From: an uncultured Ruminococcus sp.
GTDB taxonomy: Bacteria; Bacillota; Clostridia; Oscillospirales; CAG-272
Reading direction: 5' to 3'
Length of the DNA stretch: 14,975 bases
NCBI GenBank assembly: GCA_902783705.1
Contig: CACZSA010000370.1
Coordinates: forward strand, 1 to 14,975
The notes beneath the pieces are model-generated. The model was not told where the DNA came from and did not search any database. It was given only the letters and a program-made list of their open reading frames with translations. Position 1 is the first letter of the stretch; each line of letters starts with the position of its first letter. The translations under genes and the position numbers were made by a program. Shown here in pieces: positions 1 to 6,496 of the stretch.

Positions 1-38
1 GCCACCCGGCTTCCATCCTGCTCATCAATTTCGGAGAG

Positions 39-77
39 ATTGCCACGTCACGAGCCTTAGGGCTCGCTCCTCGCAAT
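39..77. repeat. REP-like palindromic repeat (imperfect hairpin)
   Basis: Outer arms ATTGC (39-43) and GCAAT (73-77) and inner arms CGAGCC (51-56) and GGCTCG (61-66) are self-complementary around the loop TTAG, with an unpaired internal segment between the two stems. Read on the minus strand this has the familiar form 'TGTCATTGCGAGGAGCGA...GTGGCAATCTC', which I recall as a dispersed palindromic element in many bacterial genomes. It lies outside any gene and downstream of the FkbM methyltransferase. The hairpin is directly visible. That it is multicopy in this genome is inference. Confidence 0.6.
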
Positions 78-144
78 GACAAGCTTTCGTTTGTCATGAA
101 ATCAACCGGCACCAGATTTTTTTCCGACAATCCCTTTTGTCATG
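76..144. repeat. Small inverted repeats and a 9-bp direct repeat
   Basis: ATGACAA (76-82) pairs with TTGTCAT (91-97) around an 8-nt loop. A second GACAA/TTGTC pair lies at 126-130 and 137-141. TTTGTCATG occurs at 90-98 and again at 136-144, where it covers the stop codon of the FkbM methyltransferase. Neither hairpin is followed by a T-run on the minus strand, so I do not call a terminator for that gene. No open reading frame of substance lies in 1-139. Confidence 0.4.
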
Positions 145-1210
145 CATGAGTGCGGACGGCATAGAGCGTCAGGTCCCACATCGGGAGGCAGCGCGGACGC
201 CTCAGGTACAGCCGATGCGCGGGCAGAAGCTCATGAACAAGGCGGGGCAGGGCGAAGAGATCGTCCGTGCGGTGATAGAGCGAGACGGCGAGATTCGGAC
301 AGTCCCGGCGGATCGCAGTCTCAGCACCCCGGAGTGCCCGTTCCTCCGCGCCTTCCACGTCGAGCTTGAGAAAATCAAGCGGCTTGTCCGCCAAGAGCGA
401 ATCGACCGTCACACAACGGACCTCCGTCCTCTTCGCGCGTCTGCCATGACCTTCTTCGGCAGATCCCCGGTTTCCTGAGGCGGAATAAGGAAGGACGGTT
501 TCCGCATCCCACAGCGCGGCGTTGACGGGGAGGATTCTCGCGCGCTCCTCCTGTTCCGCATAATATGCAAGCCGTTTGAACGTGGACGGATCGGGCTCTG
601 CCGCGATGACGGTATCCGGTCTCAGGGTGCGAACGAAGATCTCCGCGCTGTCTCCCCGGAACGCACCGCCGTCGACGAGGGTGCGGATCGTCTGATCTGC
701 AAGCAGATTGCGGACGCTTGTCTCCATGGGTTCCGTGTCGGACAGACAGCAGCTCAGCCGGCCGGTGAGCCGGAACGCGACTGCTGAATCAAACAGCGCA
801 CGGGATCGCTCGTCGGCGAGGAGTGCGCGCGCCTCGGCGAGATCCGTACGGTGACGCTCAAAATATGCGCTGTCGAAGAGCTCGCCGCCGTAGAGCGGAA
901 CCTCCGGAATCACGAGATCATGACGCGCGTCGAGGATACGGACAAAATCGATCACGTCCTCCCGCGCCGATCCGAACGCAAGGAGCACGGTGAAATCATC
1001 TCCCGCCTCTGCACGCACGTCGGAATAGGACCGCACGGGCATCCCCCGGAAAACGCGCGAGCGCACGAACCCGTCCGAGGCGAACACACCTTGTACCGGT
1101 ATCCCGCGCGCTTCGAGCACATCGAGGATCTTGTCCGCGCCGTTCCCCGTACCGTAGAGCCAGATCGGGCGTTCCCTGCGCGAGAGCCTGTCCCAGAGGC
1201 ATTCGGTCAT
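140..1210 (-). CDS. FkbM family methyltransferase with N-terminal Rossmann-like domain
   Basis: A protein of 356 residues, probably an S-adenosylmethionine-dependent O-methyltransferase, substrate unknown. The C-terminal half carries the FkbM pattern: VDGGAFRGDSAEIF (about 179-192, SAM-binding loop), AEPDPSTF (204-211, acidic residue for the SAM ribose) and LDFLKLDVEGAE (278-289), followed by SLYHR (310-314). The N-terminal 100 residues contain GTGNGADK (20-27) and an alternating beta-alpha pattern like a nucleotide-binding domain, an architecture I have seen in sugar- and glycan-associated FkbM proteins. The ATG overlaps the stop of the amidohydrolase as ATGA (1207-1210), and GGAGG (1218-1222) lies 7 nt upstream, so the genes are translationally coupled. 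There is no signal peptide, so it is cytoplasmic. Family assignment is firm; substrate cannot be told. Confidence 0.88.
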   Translation of the reverse strand: MTECLWDRLSRRERPIWLYGTGNGADKILDVLEARGIPVQGVFASDGFVRSRVFRGMPVRSYSDVRAEAGDDFTVLLAFGSAREDVIDFVRILDARHDLVIPEVPLYGGELFDSAYFERHRTDLAEARALLADERSRALFDSAVAFRLTGRLSCCLSDTEPMETSVRNLLADQTIRTLVDGGAFRGDSAEIFVRTLRPDTVIAAEPDPSTFKRLAYYAEQEERARILPVNAALWDAETVLPYSASGNRGSAEEGHGRRAKRTEVRCVTVDSLLADKPLDFLKLDVEGAEERALRGAETAIRRDCPNLAVSLYHRTDDLFALPRLVHELLPAHRLYLRRPRCLPMWDLTLYAVRTHA

Positions 1211-2028
1211 TCGGTGTCCTCCATGTGGAAGAAGCGCATCGCGTTGTTCCAGAGGATCGCTTCGCGCTCGTCGTCCGTCAGCGGGATCCGGAAGAAGCGT
1301 TCAAGCTCCTCCTTCGTGTTGACGACCGGGTAATCGGTGCCGAACATCACGTTCTCCACGCCGAGGGTATGGATGATCCTCTCGGCGTCCTCGACCGACA
1401 TGGCCCAGAGCGCGCTCGACGTGTCGTACCAGACGTTATTCCGTCCGGCAAGCAGGGGCACGTTGACATCCCAGGACTTGTACCCGCCGAGATGCGCCGC
1501 GCCGACGACGAGATTCGGGAACATATCGAGGACCCGCACCAGCTTGTCCGCGGAGGAGAACTGATATTCGGGCCGGTTGTCGCCCATGTGCAGATAGACG
1601 GGAAGCCTGCGCGCTTCGAGGATCTCGTAGAGCGGGAGGAGCCGCGGATCGTCGATGTTCACGCCCTGAATATCGGGGTGGATCTTCACGCCGCGAAGCC
1701 CCAGCGAGACCGCGCGGTCGATCTCCCCTTCAAAGTCCGGGAAGTCCTGATGCATCCCTGCATATCCGACGGTGCGGAAGCCGCGGGAGCGCGAATACTC
1801 CGCCAGCGCGGCGATGGAGTTGTTGACCTTCGGGACCTGATGCGCGTTCGTCGCGACGGAGAAGAGCAGATACCCGCCGACGTGGTTGGCCTCGGCCTGC
1901 GATTCGAGATCGGCATACGTCCCCTTGCCGAGAACGTCGAAATTGTAGAAGTGCCCGAGATTCTCGCAGGCTTTTTCCGCGATCTTTTCGGGATAAGTGT
2001 GTGTGTGTACGTCAAAAACTTTGAACAT
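1207..2028 (-). CDS. Amidohydrolase-2-type TIM-barrel metal-dependent hydrolase
   Basis: A 273-residue cytoplasmic protein with the layout of the amidohydrolase-2/TatD-like superfamily. DVHTHTYP (6-13) supplies the HxH metal pair H8/H10. GVKIHPD (113-119), YLHMGD (145-150, H147), GAAHLGG (176-182, H179) and FGTDYP (229-234, catalytic D232) follow in the usual strand order. Relatives include decarboxylases and hydrolases of small ring or amide substrates, so the reaction is open. The start has AAGGA about 11 nt upstream. It is the first gene of a two-gene unit whose second gene is the FkbM methyltransferase, with a 4-bp overlap, and it is divergent from the HIT gene across 75 bp. The codons for the HTHT motif form a run of six GT/AC dinucleotides. 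I found no clear promoter for it. Confidence 0.88.
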   Translation of the reverse strand: MFKVFDVHTHTYPEKIAEKACENLGHFYNFDVLGKGTYADLESQAEANHVGGYLLFSVATNAHQVPKVNNSIAALAEYSRSRGFRTVGYAGMHQDFPDFEGEIDRAVSLGLRGVKIHPDIQGVNIDDPRLLPLYEILEARRLPVYLHMGDNRPEYQFSSADKLVRVLDMFPNLVVGAAHLGGYKSWDVNVPLLAGRNNVWYDTSSALWAMSVEDAERIIHTLGVENVMFGTDYPVVNTKEELERFFRIPLTDDEREAILWNNAMRFFHMEDTE

Positions 2029-2041
2029 TTCTGCGGATTCC

Positions 2042-2070
2042 TTGATTTTGTCTTCCGGATGTGGTAAAAT
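2042..2070 (+). promoter_or_regulatory. Sigma-A promoter of the HIT gene (extended -10)
   Basis: TTGATT (2042-2047), a 17-bp spacer, and TAAAAT (2065-2070) preceded by TG at 2062-2063, giving an extended -10. The predicted start near 2077 leaves a leader of about 27 nt that contains the AAGGAG ribosome binding site (2091-2096). Confidence 0.7.
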
Positions 2071-2103
2071 AGGGTCGAAAATCCATGCAAAAGGAGAATT
2101 CTG

Positions 2104-2451
2104 ATGGACTGCTTATTCTGCAAGATCATCGCCGGGGAGATCCCGTCGACGAAGGTTTACGAGGACGACGACATGTATGCGTTCCGGGACATCAACCCCG
2201 AGGCGCCCTGCCATGTGCTGGTGGTTCCGAAGACGCACATCCCGTCGATGGACGGCGTGAACGCGGAGAACAGCGCGGTGGTCGCGAAGATCTTCGAGAA
2301 GATCCCCGAGATCGCGCGGCTCGGCGGCTGTGAGAACGGCTACCGTGTCATCGCGAACTGCGGACCGGATGCCGGGCAGACGGTGATGCACCTGCATTTC
2401 CACATCCTCGGCGGAACGGTTCTTCCGATCCACATCGTGCCGGAAAAATGA
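2104..2451 (+). CDS. HIT family protein (histidine triad nucleotide hydrolase, HinT-like)
   Basis: A complete 115-residue protein, the normal length for HinT-type purine nucleoside phosphoramidases, which cleave AMP-lysine, AMP-NH2 or related adducts. The N-terminus MDCLFCKI provides C3 and C6, which together with H45 and H96 fit the zinc site of HinT relatives. FRDINPEAPCHVLVVPK (27-43) is the typical core. The active site is the triad H96-L-H98-F-H100 in HLHFHILGG, with H98 expected to be the nucleophile. AAGGAG lies 7 nt before the ATG. It is a one-gene unit with its own promoter and a strong terminator. It is probably a housekeeping cytoplasmic enzyme and unrelated to its neighbours. Confidence 0.95.
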   Translation: MDCLFCKIIAGEIPSTKVYEDDDMYAFRDINPEAPCHVLVVPKTHIPSMDGVNAENSAVVAKIFEKIPEIARLGGCENGYRVIANCGPDAGQTVMHLHFHILGGTVLPIHIVPEK

Positions 2452-2460
2452 TTTCCCGAA

Positions 2461-2508
2461 AAGCGGGGGAGGGACTTTCCAAATGAAAGCGCCTCCCCCT
2501 TGCTTTTT
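2461..2508 (+). terminator. Intrinsic terminator of the HIT gene, probably bidirectional
   Basis: GGGGGAGG (2465-2472) pairs with CCTCCCCC (2492-2499). The stem continues outward as AAGC (2461-2464) with GCTT (2502-2505) after a 2-nt bulge, and inward as CTTTC (2475-2479) with GAAAG (2485-2489). It runs into TTTTTT. On the minus strand the stem is followed by a shorter T-rich stretch, so it may also end the converging aspartate kinase transcript. Confidence 0.85.
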
Positions 2509-2520
2509 TCAGCGGTGAAT

Positions 2521-3861
2521 TTATTCTTTCCCGTTCACGAATTCCGCGTAGATCGCGCGCATCGCGGCCTCGAAGTCCCCTTCGTCGACGCCGATGATGA
2601 TGTTGAGCTCGGAGGAGCCCTGGTCGATCATGCGGATGTTGATGCCCGCTGCCGCGACCGCCTTGAAGACGCGGACCGCCGTACCCTTGGACTTAACCAT
2701 GCCGCGTCCGACGACGGCGATGAGGGCGAGTCCCTCTTCGACCGAGATGGCGTCCGGCTCGACGCTTGCGCAGATGCGGTTGATGATCCGCTCGCGGCTC
2801 TCGGCGATTTCCGCGCGGTTGAGAACCACGCTCATGGTGTCGATCCCGGAGGGAAGATGCTCGAAGGAGATGTTCTCCTTTTCGATTGCCTCGAGAACCT
2901 TTCGTCCGAATCCCTTTTCCGCGTTCATCATCGCTTTTTCGATCGTAATGACGCAGAAGCCCTTCTTCCCGGCGATCCCGGTGATGATGTTCTTCGGATC
3001 GTACGAATCTGTATGCGAAAGGATGATCGTGCCCGGATCCTCGGGAGCGTTGGTGTTGCGGATATTGATCGGGATCCCGGCGAAGCGGACGGGGAAGATC
3101 GCGTCCTCATGCAGCACGCCCGCGCCCATATAGGACAGCTCGCGCAGCTCCCGGTAGGTGATGAACGAGATCCCCTGCGGATTGTCGACGATGCGCGGAT
3201 CCGCCATGAGGAACCCGGAGACGTCCGTCCAGTTCTCGTACAGATCGGCGTCCGCTGCGCGGGCCACGATGGATCCGGTGACGTCCGAGCCGCCGCGGGA
3301 GAAGGTCTTGATCGTTCCGTTCGGCATGGACCCGTAGAAGCCGGGGATCACGCCGTTTTTGTGTTTTTTCAGCTCTTCGGAGAGAAGGTTGTTCGTGGTT
3401 TCGGAATCAAACGTCCCGTTGTCGAAGAATCGGACATACCGCGCGGGATCGATGAAGTCGTAGCCGAGGTAGTTCGCGAGGACGATGCCGTTGAGGTATT
3501 CGCCCCGGCTCGCCGCGTAGTCCCGGCCCGCGGAATGACCGATGGCCCATTTGATGTGCGTGTATTCCTCAGTAAGATCAAGCGTCAGCCCGAGATCCCG
3601 GATGATCGAATCGTAGCGCTCACGGATGCGGGAGAAAAGCTCCTCGATCACGCCGCCCGCTGCCGCCACGTTGTAGCACTCGTACAGCATATCGGTGACC
3701 TTGGTGTCGCCGGAGAAGCGCTTGCCGGGCGCGGAGGGAACGACGAAAAGACGCGTCGGATCGGAACGGATGATTTTTCCGACTTTGCGGAACTGCTCGG
3801 CGTCCGCGAGGGAGCTTCCGCCGAATTTAACGACCTTGATATTGAACGAATTGAAATCCAC
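2521..3861 (-). CDS. lysC: Aspartate kinase (monofunctional, two C-terminal ACT domains)
   Basis: Phosphorylates L-aspartate to 4-phospho-aspartate, the first step towards lysine, threonine, methionine and diaminopimelate. The product is 446 residues from the GTG start, a usual length for monofunctional aspartokinases. KVVKFGGSS (9-17) is the N-terminal nucleotide-binding motif, and FSRGGSDVTG (187-196) with the following ARAADADLYENWTDVSG is the amino-acid kinase core. Two ACT regions follow at about 300-370 and 380-446, including LALIAVVGRGM and ELNIIIGVDE, so feedback inhibition by a pathway end product is likely. An in-frame TTG at 3870 is possible, but AGAGG (3871-3875) abuts that codon and lies 9 nt before the GTG at 3861, so I choose GTG. 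It has a perfect consensus promoter and is divergent from the DUF1015 gene. Whether it is the lysine- or threonine-sensitive isozyme cannot be told. Confidence 0.95.
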   Translation of the reverse strand: MDFNSFNIKVVKFGGSSLADAEQFRKVGKIIRSDPTRLFVVPSAPGKRFSGDTKVTDMLYECYNVAAAGGVIEELFSRIRERYDSIIRDLGLTLDLTEEYTHIKWAIGHSAGRDYAASRGEYLNGIVLANYLGYDFIDPARYVRFFDNGTFDSETTNNLLSEELKKHKNGVIPGFYGSMPNGTIKTFSRGGSDVTGSIVARAADADLYENWTDVSGFLMADPRIVDNPQGISFITYRELRELSYMGAGVLHEDAIFPVRFAGIPINIRNTNAPEDPGTIILSHTDSYDPKNIITGIAGKKGFCVITIEKAMMNAEKGFGRKVLEAIEKENISFEHLPSGIDTMSVVLNRAEIAESRERIINRICASVEPDAISVEEGLALIAVVGRGMVKSKGTAVRVFKAVAAAGINIRMIDQGSSELNIIIGVDEGDFEAAMRAIYAEFVNGKE

Positions 3862-3870
3862 GTCAGTCAA

Positions 3871-3875
3871 CCTCT
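3871..3875 (-). promoter_or_regulatory. Ribosome binding site that decides the aspartate kinase start
   Basis: AGAGG on the minus strand has no gap to the upstream TTG (3870) but a 9-nt gap to the GTG at 3861, which favours the GTG and makes the protein three residues shorter. Confidence 0.6.
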
Positions 3876-3917
3876 GTATTCTTTCTGAACCGGAGAAGGA
3901 TAAACTTCCCCTTACAT

Positions 3918-3946
3918 ATTATATGGCAGAGCGGGGAATTTGTCAA
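3918..3946 (-). promoter_or_regulatory. Perfect consensus sigma-A promoter of aspartate kinase
   Basis: On the minus strand TTGACA (3946-3941) and TATAAT (3923-3918) are separated by exactly 17 bp (3924-3940). The predicted start near 3911 gives a leader of about 50 nt, too short for a lysine riboswitch. The -35 box lies inside an inverted repeat shared with the divergent promoter. Confidence 0.9.
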
Positions 3947-3984
3947 GAAGATCGTCGCTGACTTTCTGTACAAACTTCTTGACA
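3941..3984. promoter_or_regulatory. 10-bp inverted repeat over two divergent -35 boxes (possible operator)
   Basis: TGTCAAGAAG (3941-3950) and CTTCTTGACA (3975-3984) are perfect reverse complements separated by 24 bp. Each arm contains one TTGACA box plus four further matching bases, so the symmetry goes beyond what two consensus -35 boxes alone would give. The arm centres are 34 bp apart, close to three helical turns. This could be a site for a shared regulator or a by-product of promoter similarity. Confidence 0.45.
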
Positions 3985-4007
3985 GAAGCCGCGGCGTCAT
4001 GTATAAT
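3979..4007 (+). promoter_or_regulatory. Perfect consensus sigma-A promoter of the DUF1015 gene
   Basis: TTGACA (3979-3984), a 17-bp spacer (3985-4001), and TATAAT (4002-4007). The predicted start near 4014 leaves a leader of about 35 nt with AAAGG (4036-4040) as the ribosome binding site. Confidence 0.9.
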
Positions 4008-4048
4008 TATATAGAATTTCATAAACCAAGCGAAGAAAGGCAGCAGAA

Positions 4049-5266
4049 ATGAATAAATATAAGACGATATTCTCCTCCTCGCGGATCCTGCTCCCGGCCT
4101 GCTCCGCCGATCCGGACGCGATGCGCCGCTGGGCCGTGATCGCCTGCGACCAGTTCACGTCGGAGCCCGCTTACTGGGAACGCGTGCGGAAAACGGCGGA
4201 GGGCGTCGCCTCGACCTATGACTTCATCATGCCGGAAGCCTATCTCGGAACGCCGCTGGAGGCGGAGCACGCGGGCGAGATCGCCGATTCGATGGCATCC
4301 TTCGATGAGGCGGATATGCGTCAGATCGACGGCTTCATCTATCTCGAGCGAACCCTCCCGGACGGCTCTCTCCGACGCGGGATCGTCGGTCAGATCGACC
4401 TCGAGGCATACGACTACCACCCGGGCTCCGAATCCCCGATCCGCGCGACGGAGGCGACCGTACTCGAACGCATTCCGCCCCGGTGCAGGATCCGCGCAGC
4501 CGCTTCGATCGAACTGCCGCATATCCTCGTGCTGATCGACGAAGGTGTGGGACTCATGGAAGAGGCCGGTCGTCTCGCGCGTCAGATTGCCTACGACTTC
4601 GATCTCATGGAGGGCGGCGGTCACGCGCGGGGATACGCGATCGAAGGTCATGACGCCGCGCTGCTTATGGAGAAGATCGCCGAATACGAAACTTCCCGCG
4701 GCGCGCTGGTCTACGCGATGGGGGATGGGAATCACTCCCTCGCCGCCGCCCGCGCGCATTGGGAGAACGTAAAGCGGGAGACCGGAGACATGCATCATCC
4801 CGCGCGGTACGCGCTCTGTGAGATCACTGCGCTCGGCGAGGAATCCCTCGTATTCGAGCCGATTTACCGCATCCTCCGGCATGTTGATCCGGACGACGTC
4901 TTCGCTGCGCTCGCGGAAATCTCAGGTGTCGGCGGACAGCGCGTCACGGTCTTCTCGGCAGGGAGATCCGAGGAGATCGCCTTTGCGCATCCGACGCACG
5001 CCCTGACCGTCGGGTCGCTGCAGGACTGGATCGACGCCTATATCGCAGACCATCCGGGCGTTGCGTGTGATTATATTCACGGCGAAGAATCGCTCAGAGA
5101 GCTGGCGGCGGAGGAGGGAACTGTCGGCTTCCTCTTCGACGGAATGGACAAATCCGCGCTCTTCCCGTACGTCGCAGAGCACGGCACCCTCCCGCGGAAG
5201 ACCTTCTCGATGGGCGAGGCGGCGGGGAAGCGGTACTACCTCGAATGCCGACGGATCACCCGATAA
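4049..5266 (+). CDS. DUF1015 family protein (COG4198-like), linked to serine biosynthesis genes
   Basis: A complete 405-residue protein of the DUF1015 family, function not firmly known. Typical features are RILLPACSADPDAMRRWAVI near the N-terminus (12-31), CDQFTSEPAYWE (33-44), and GDGNHSLAAA (225-234), the equivalent of the 'ADGHHR' motif of other members. That motif resembles the DGHHR segment of ParB/SerK-fold proteins, one of which (archaeal SerK) is an ADP-dependent serine kinase; this likeness is from memory and inference. There is no signal peptide or membrane segment, so it is cytoplasmic. It has its own promoter, is divergent from aspartate kinase, and converges on the serC-serA operon. 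From general knowledge, DUF1015 genes often lie beside serA/serC in anaerobes. A role in phosphoserine or serine metabolism is plausible but not shown. Confidence 0.9.
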   Translation: MNKYKTIFSSSRILLPACSADPDAMRRWAVIACDQFTSEPAYWERVRKTAEGVASTYDFIMPEAYLGTPLEAEHAGEIADSMASFDEADMRQIDGFIYLERTLPDGSLRRGIVGQIDLEAYDYHPGSESPIRATEATVLERIPPRCRIRAAASIELPHILVLIDEGVGLMEEAGRLARQIAYDFDLMEGGGHARGYAIEGHDAALLMEKIAEYETSRGALVYAMGDGNHSLAAARAHWENVKRETGDMHHPARYALCEITALGEESLVFEPIYRILRHVDPDDVFAALAEISGVGGQRVTVFSAGRSEEIAFAHPTHALTVGSLQDWIDAYIADHPGVACDYIHGEESLRELAAEEGTVGFLFDGMDKSALFPYVAEHGTLPRKTFSMGEAAGKRYYLECRRITR

Positions 5267-5272
5267 AACGAA

Positions 5273-5309
5273 AACCGCACCTTCGGATCGCTCCGGGGTG
5301 CGGTTGTTT
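5273..5309. terminator. Bidirectional terminator between DUF1015 and serA
   Basis: AACCGCACC (5273-5281) pairs perfectly with GGTGCGGTT (5297-5305), with an inner CGG/CCG pair (5284-5286 and 5293-5295). On the minus strand the stem runs into TTTTCGTTTT, a good tail for serA. On the plus strand the tail is only GTTT, so it is weaker for DUF1015. Confidence 0.8.
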
Positions 5310-5321
5310 GAATTCAGGCTT

Positions 5322-6479
5322 TTACCGGATGACGATGACCTTGATGATGCCTTCCATGCTCTCGATCTCCGCGCGCATTTCGGCGGTGATCTCCGCATAG
5401 GTATCGACCAGCGTGACCGAGAAGTCGCCGCGGGAGCGGTTGACCATGTTCTCGATGTTGATCTTCCGGTCGGCGAGGGTGGAAGCGACGTGGGAGATCA
5501 TGTTCGGGATATTGCGGTGGAGGATGACGAGACGTCCGGCGTCCGTGCGGGGCATGTCGACGGCGGGGTAGTTGACGCTGTTCTTGATGTTGCCGTTTTC
5601 GAGGAAGTCGATGAGCTGATCTGCGGCCATGACGGCGCAGTTTTCCTCGGATTCTTCGGTCGACGCGCCGAGATGCGGGATCGTGATGATGCCAGGGACG
5701 CCGACGGTTTCTTCGGTCGGGAAGTCGGTCACATAGGCCGAGACCTGCCCGGACGCGAGCGCTTCCTTGAGATCCGCCGCGTTCACGAGATCCGCGCGGG
5801 CAAGGTTGATGATTTTCACGCCGTGCTTCATCTGGGCGATGGTGTCGCGGTTGATGAAGCCCTTCGTCTCCTTCGTAGCGGGAACATGGAGGGTGAGATA
5901 ATCGCTGACGGCGTAGACCTCTTCGTAGGTCGCCGCCTTCTTCACGGAGCTGGAGAGGCCCCACGCGGCGTCGACGGTGAGATACGGGTCGCATCCGACG
6001 ACGTTCATGCCGAGGGACTTCGCGGCGTTGGCGACAAGACCGCCGATCGCGCCGAGACCGATGACGCCGAGGGTCTTGCCCTTGATCTCGGTGCCGCCGT
6101 ACGCGCTCTTGCCTGCCTCGACGGCCTTTGCGACGTTCTCCGTCAGGCCGGACGCCCATTCGACGCCGCCGATGATGTTTCTCGACGCGAGGAGCAGGGC
6201 CGCGACGGTCAGCTCCTTGACGCCGTTGGCGTTCGCACCGGGCGTGTTGAAGACGACGATCCCTTCCTCGGCGCATCGGTCGACGGGGATGTTGTTCACA
6301 CCCGCGCCGCACCGTGCGATGGCTTTCAGCGCGGGATCAAAGGTCATGTCATGCATCGCGGCGGAGCGGACCATGATGGCGTCCGGCACGGTGATGTCGG
6401 CGGATACGGCATATTTCGAGGGATCGAAGCGGTCGGTCCCGACCTGGGCGATTTTATTGAGAAGCTGAATGTTCTGCAT
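5322..6479 (-). CDS. serA: D-3-phosphoglycerate dehydrogenase, short clostridial type with ACT domain
   Basis: Oxidises 3-phosphoglycerate to 3-phosphohydroxypyruvate with NAD, the first committed step of serine synthesis. It has 385 residues. GLGAIGGLVA (141-150) is the Rossmann dinucleotide loop, NTPGANANGVKELTVA (78-93) is the typical substrate-side segment, R228 in NLARADLVN and H269 in IPHLGAST are the expected catalytic arginine and histidine, and E256 or E257 in TDFPTEET is the likely glutamate. Residues 317-385 form an ACT domain, which suggests allosteric control. The active-site loops differ from the classical ARGxxVD and DVFxxEP, but match the clostridial short SerA form as I remember it. 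It is second in an operon with serC, with a 15-bp gap and an AAGGAGG site that overlaps the serC stop. Confidence 0.96.
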   Translation of the reverse strand: MQNIQLLNKIAQVGTDRFDPSKYAVSADITVPDAIMVRSAAMHDMTFDPALKAIARCGAGVNNIPVDRCAEEGIVVFNTPGANANGVKELTVAALLLASRNIIGGVEWASGLTENVAKAVEAGKSAYGGTEIKGKTLGVIGLGAIGGLVANAAKSLGMNVVGCDPYLTVDAAWGLSSSVKKAATYEEVYAVSDYLTLHVPATKETKGFINRDTIAQMKHGVKIINLARADLVNAADLKEALASGQVSAYVTDFPTEETVGVPGIITIPHLGASTEESEENCAVMAADQLIDFLENGNIKNSVNYPAVDMPRTDAGRLVILHRNIPNMISHVASTLADRKINIENMVNRSRGDFSVTLVDTYAEITAEMRAEIESMEGIIKVIVIR

Positions 6480-6489
6480 GATGTCTCTC

Positions 6490-6496
6490 CCTCCTT
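6490..6496 (-). promoter_or_regulatory. Ribosome binding site of serA, overlapping the serC stop codon
   Basis: AAGGAGG on the minus strand overlaps the TAA of serC (6497-6495) and lies 10 nt before the serA ATG. The arrangement would let ribosomes ending serC help to start serA. Confidence 0.75.

Noticed and set aside
126..141. Terminator for the FkbM methyltransferase gene
   Set aside because: The GACAA/TTGTC hairpin is followed on the minus strand by a run of A, not T.
2500..3888. A 462-codon plus-strand frame opposite aspartate kinase
   Set aside because: It runs antisense to the full aspartate kinase and through the HIT terminator, and its composition is that of a shadow frame.
3871..3911. 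Lysine riboswitch before aspartate kinase
   Set aside because: The leader from the consensus promoter is about 50 nt, far shorter than a lysine riboswitch.
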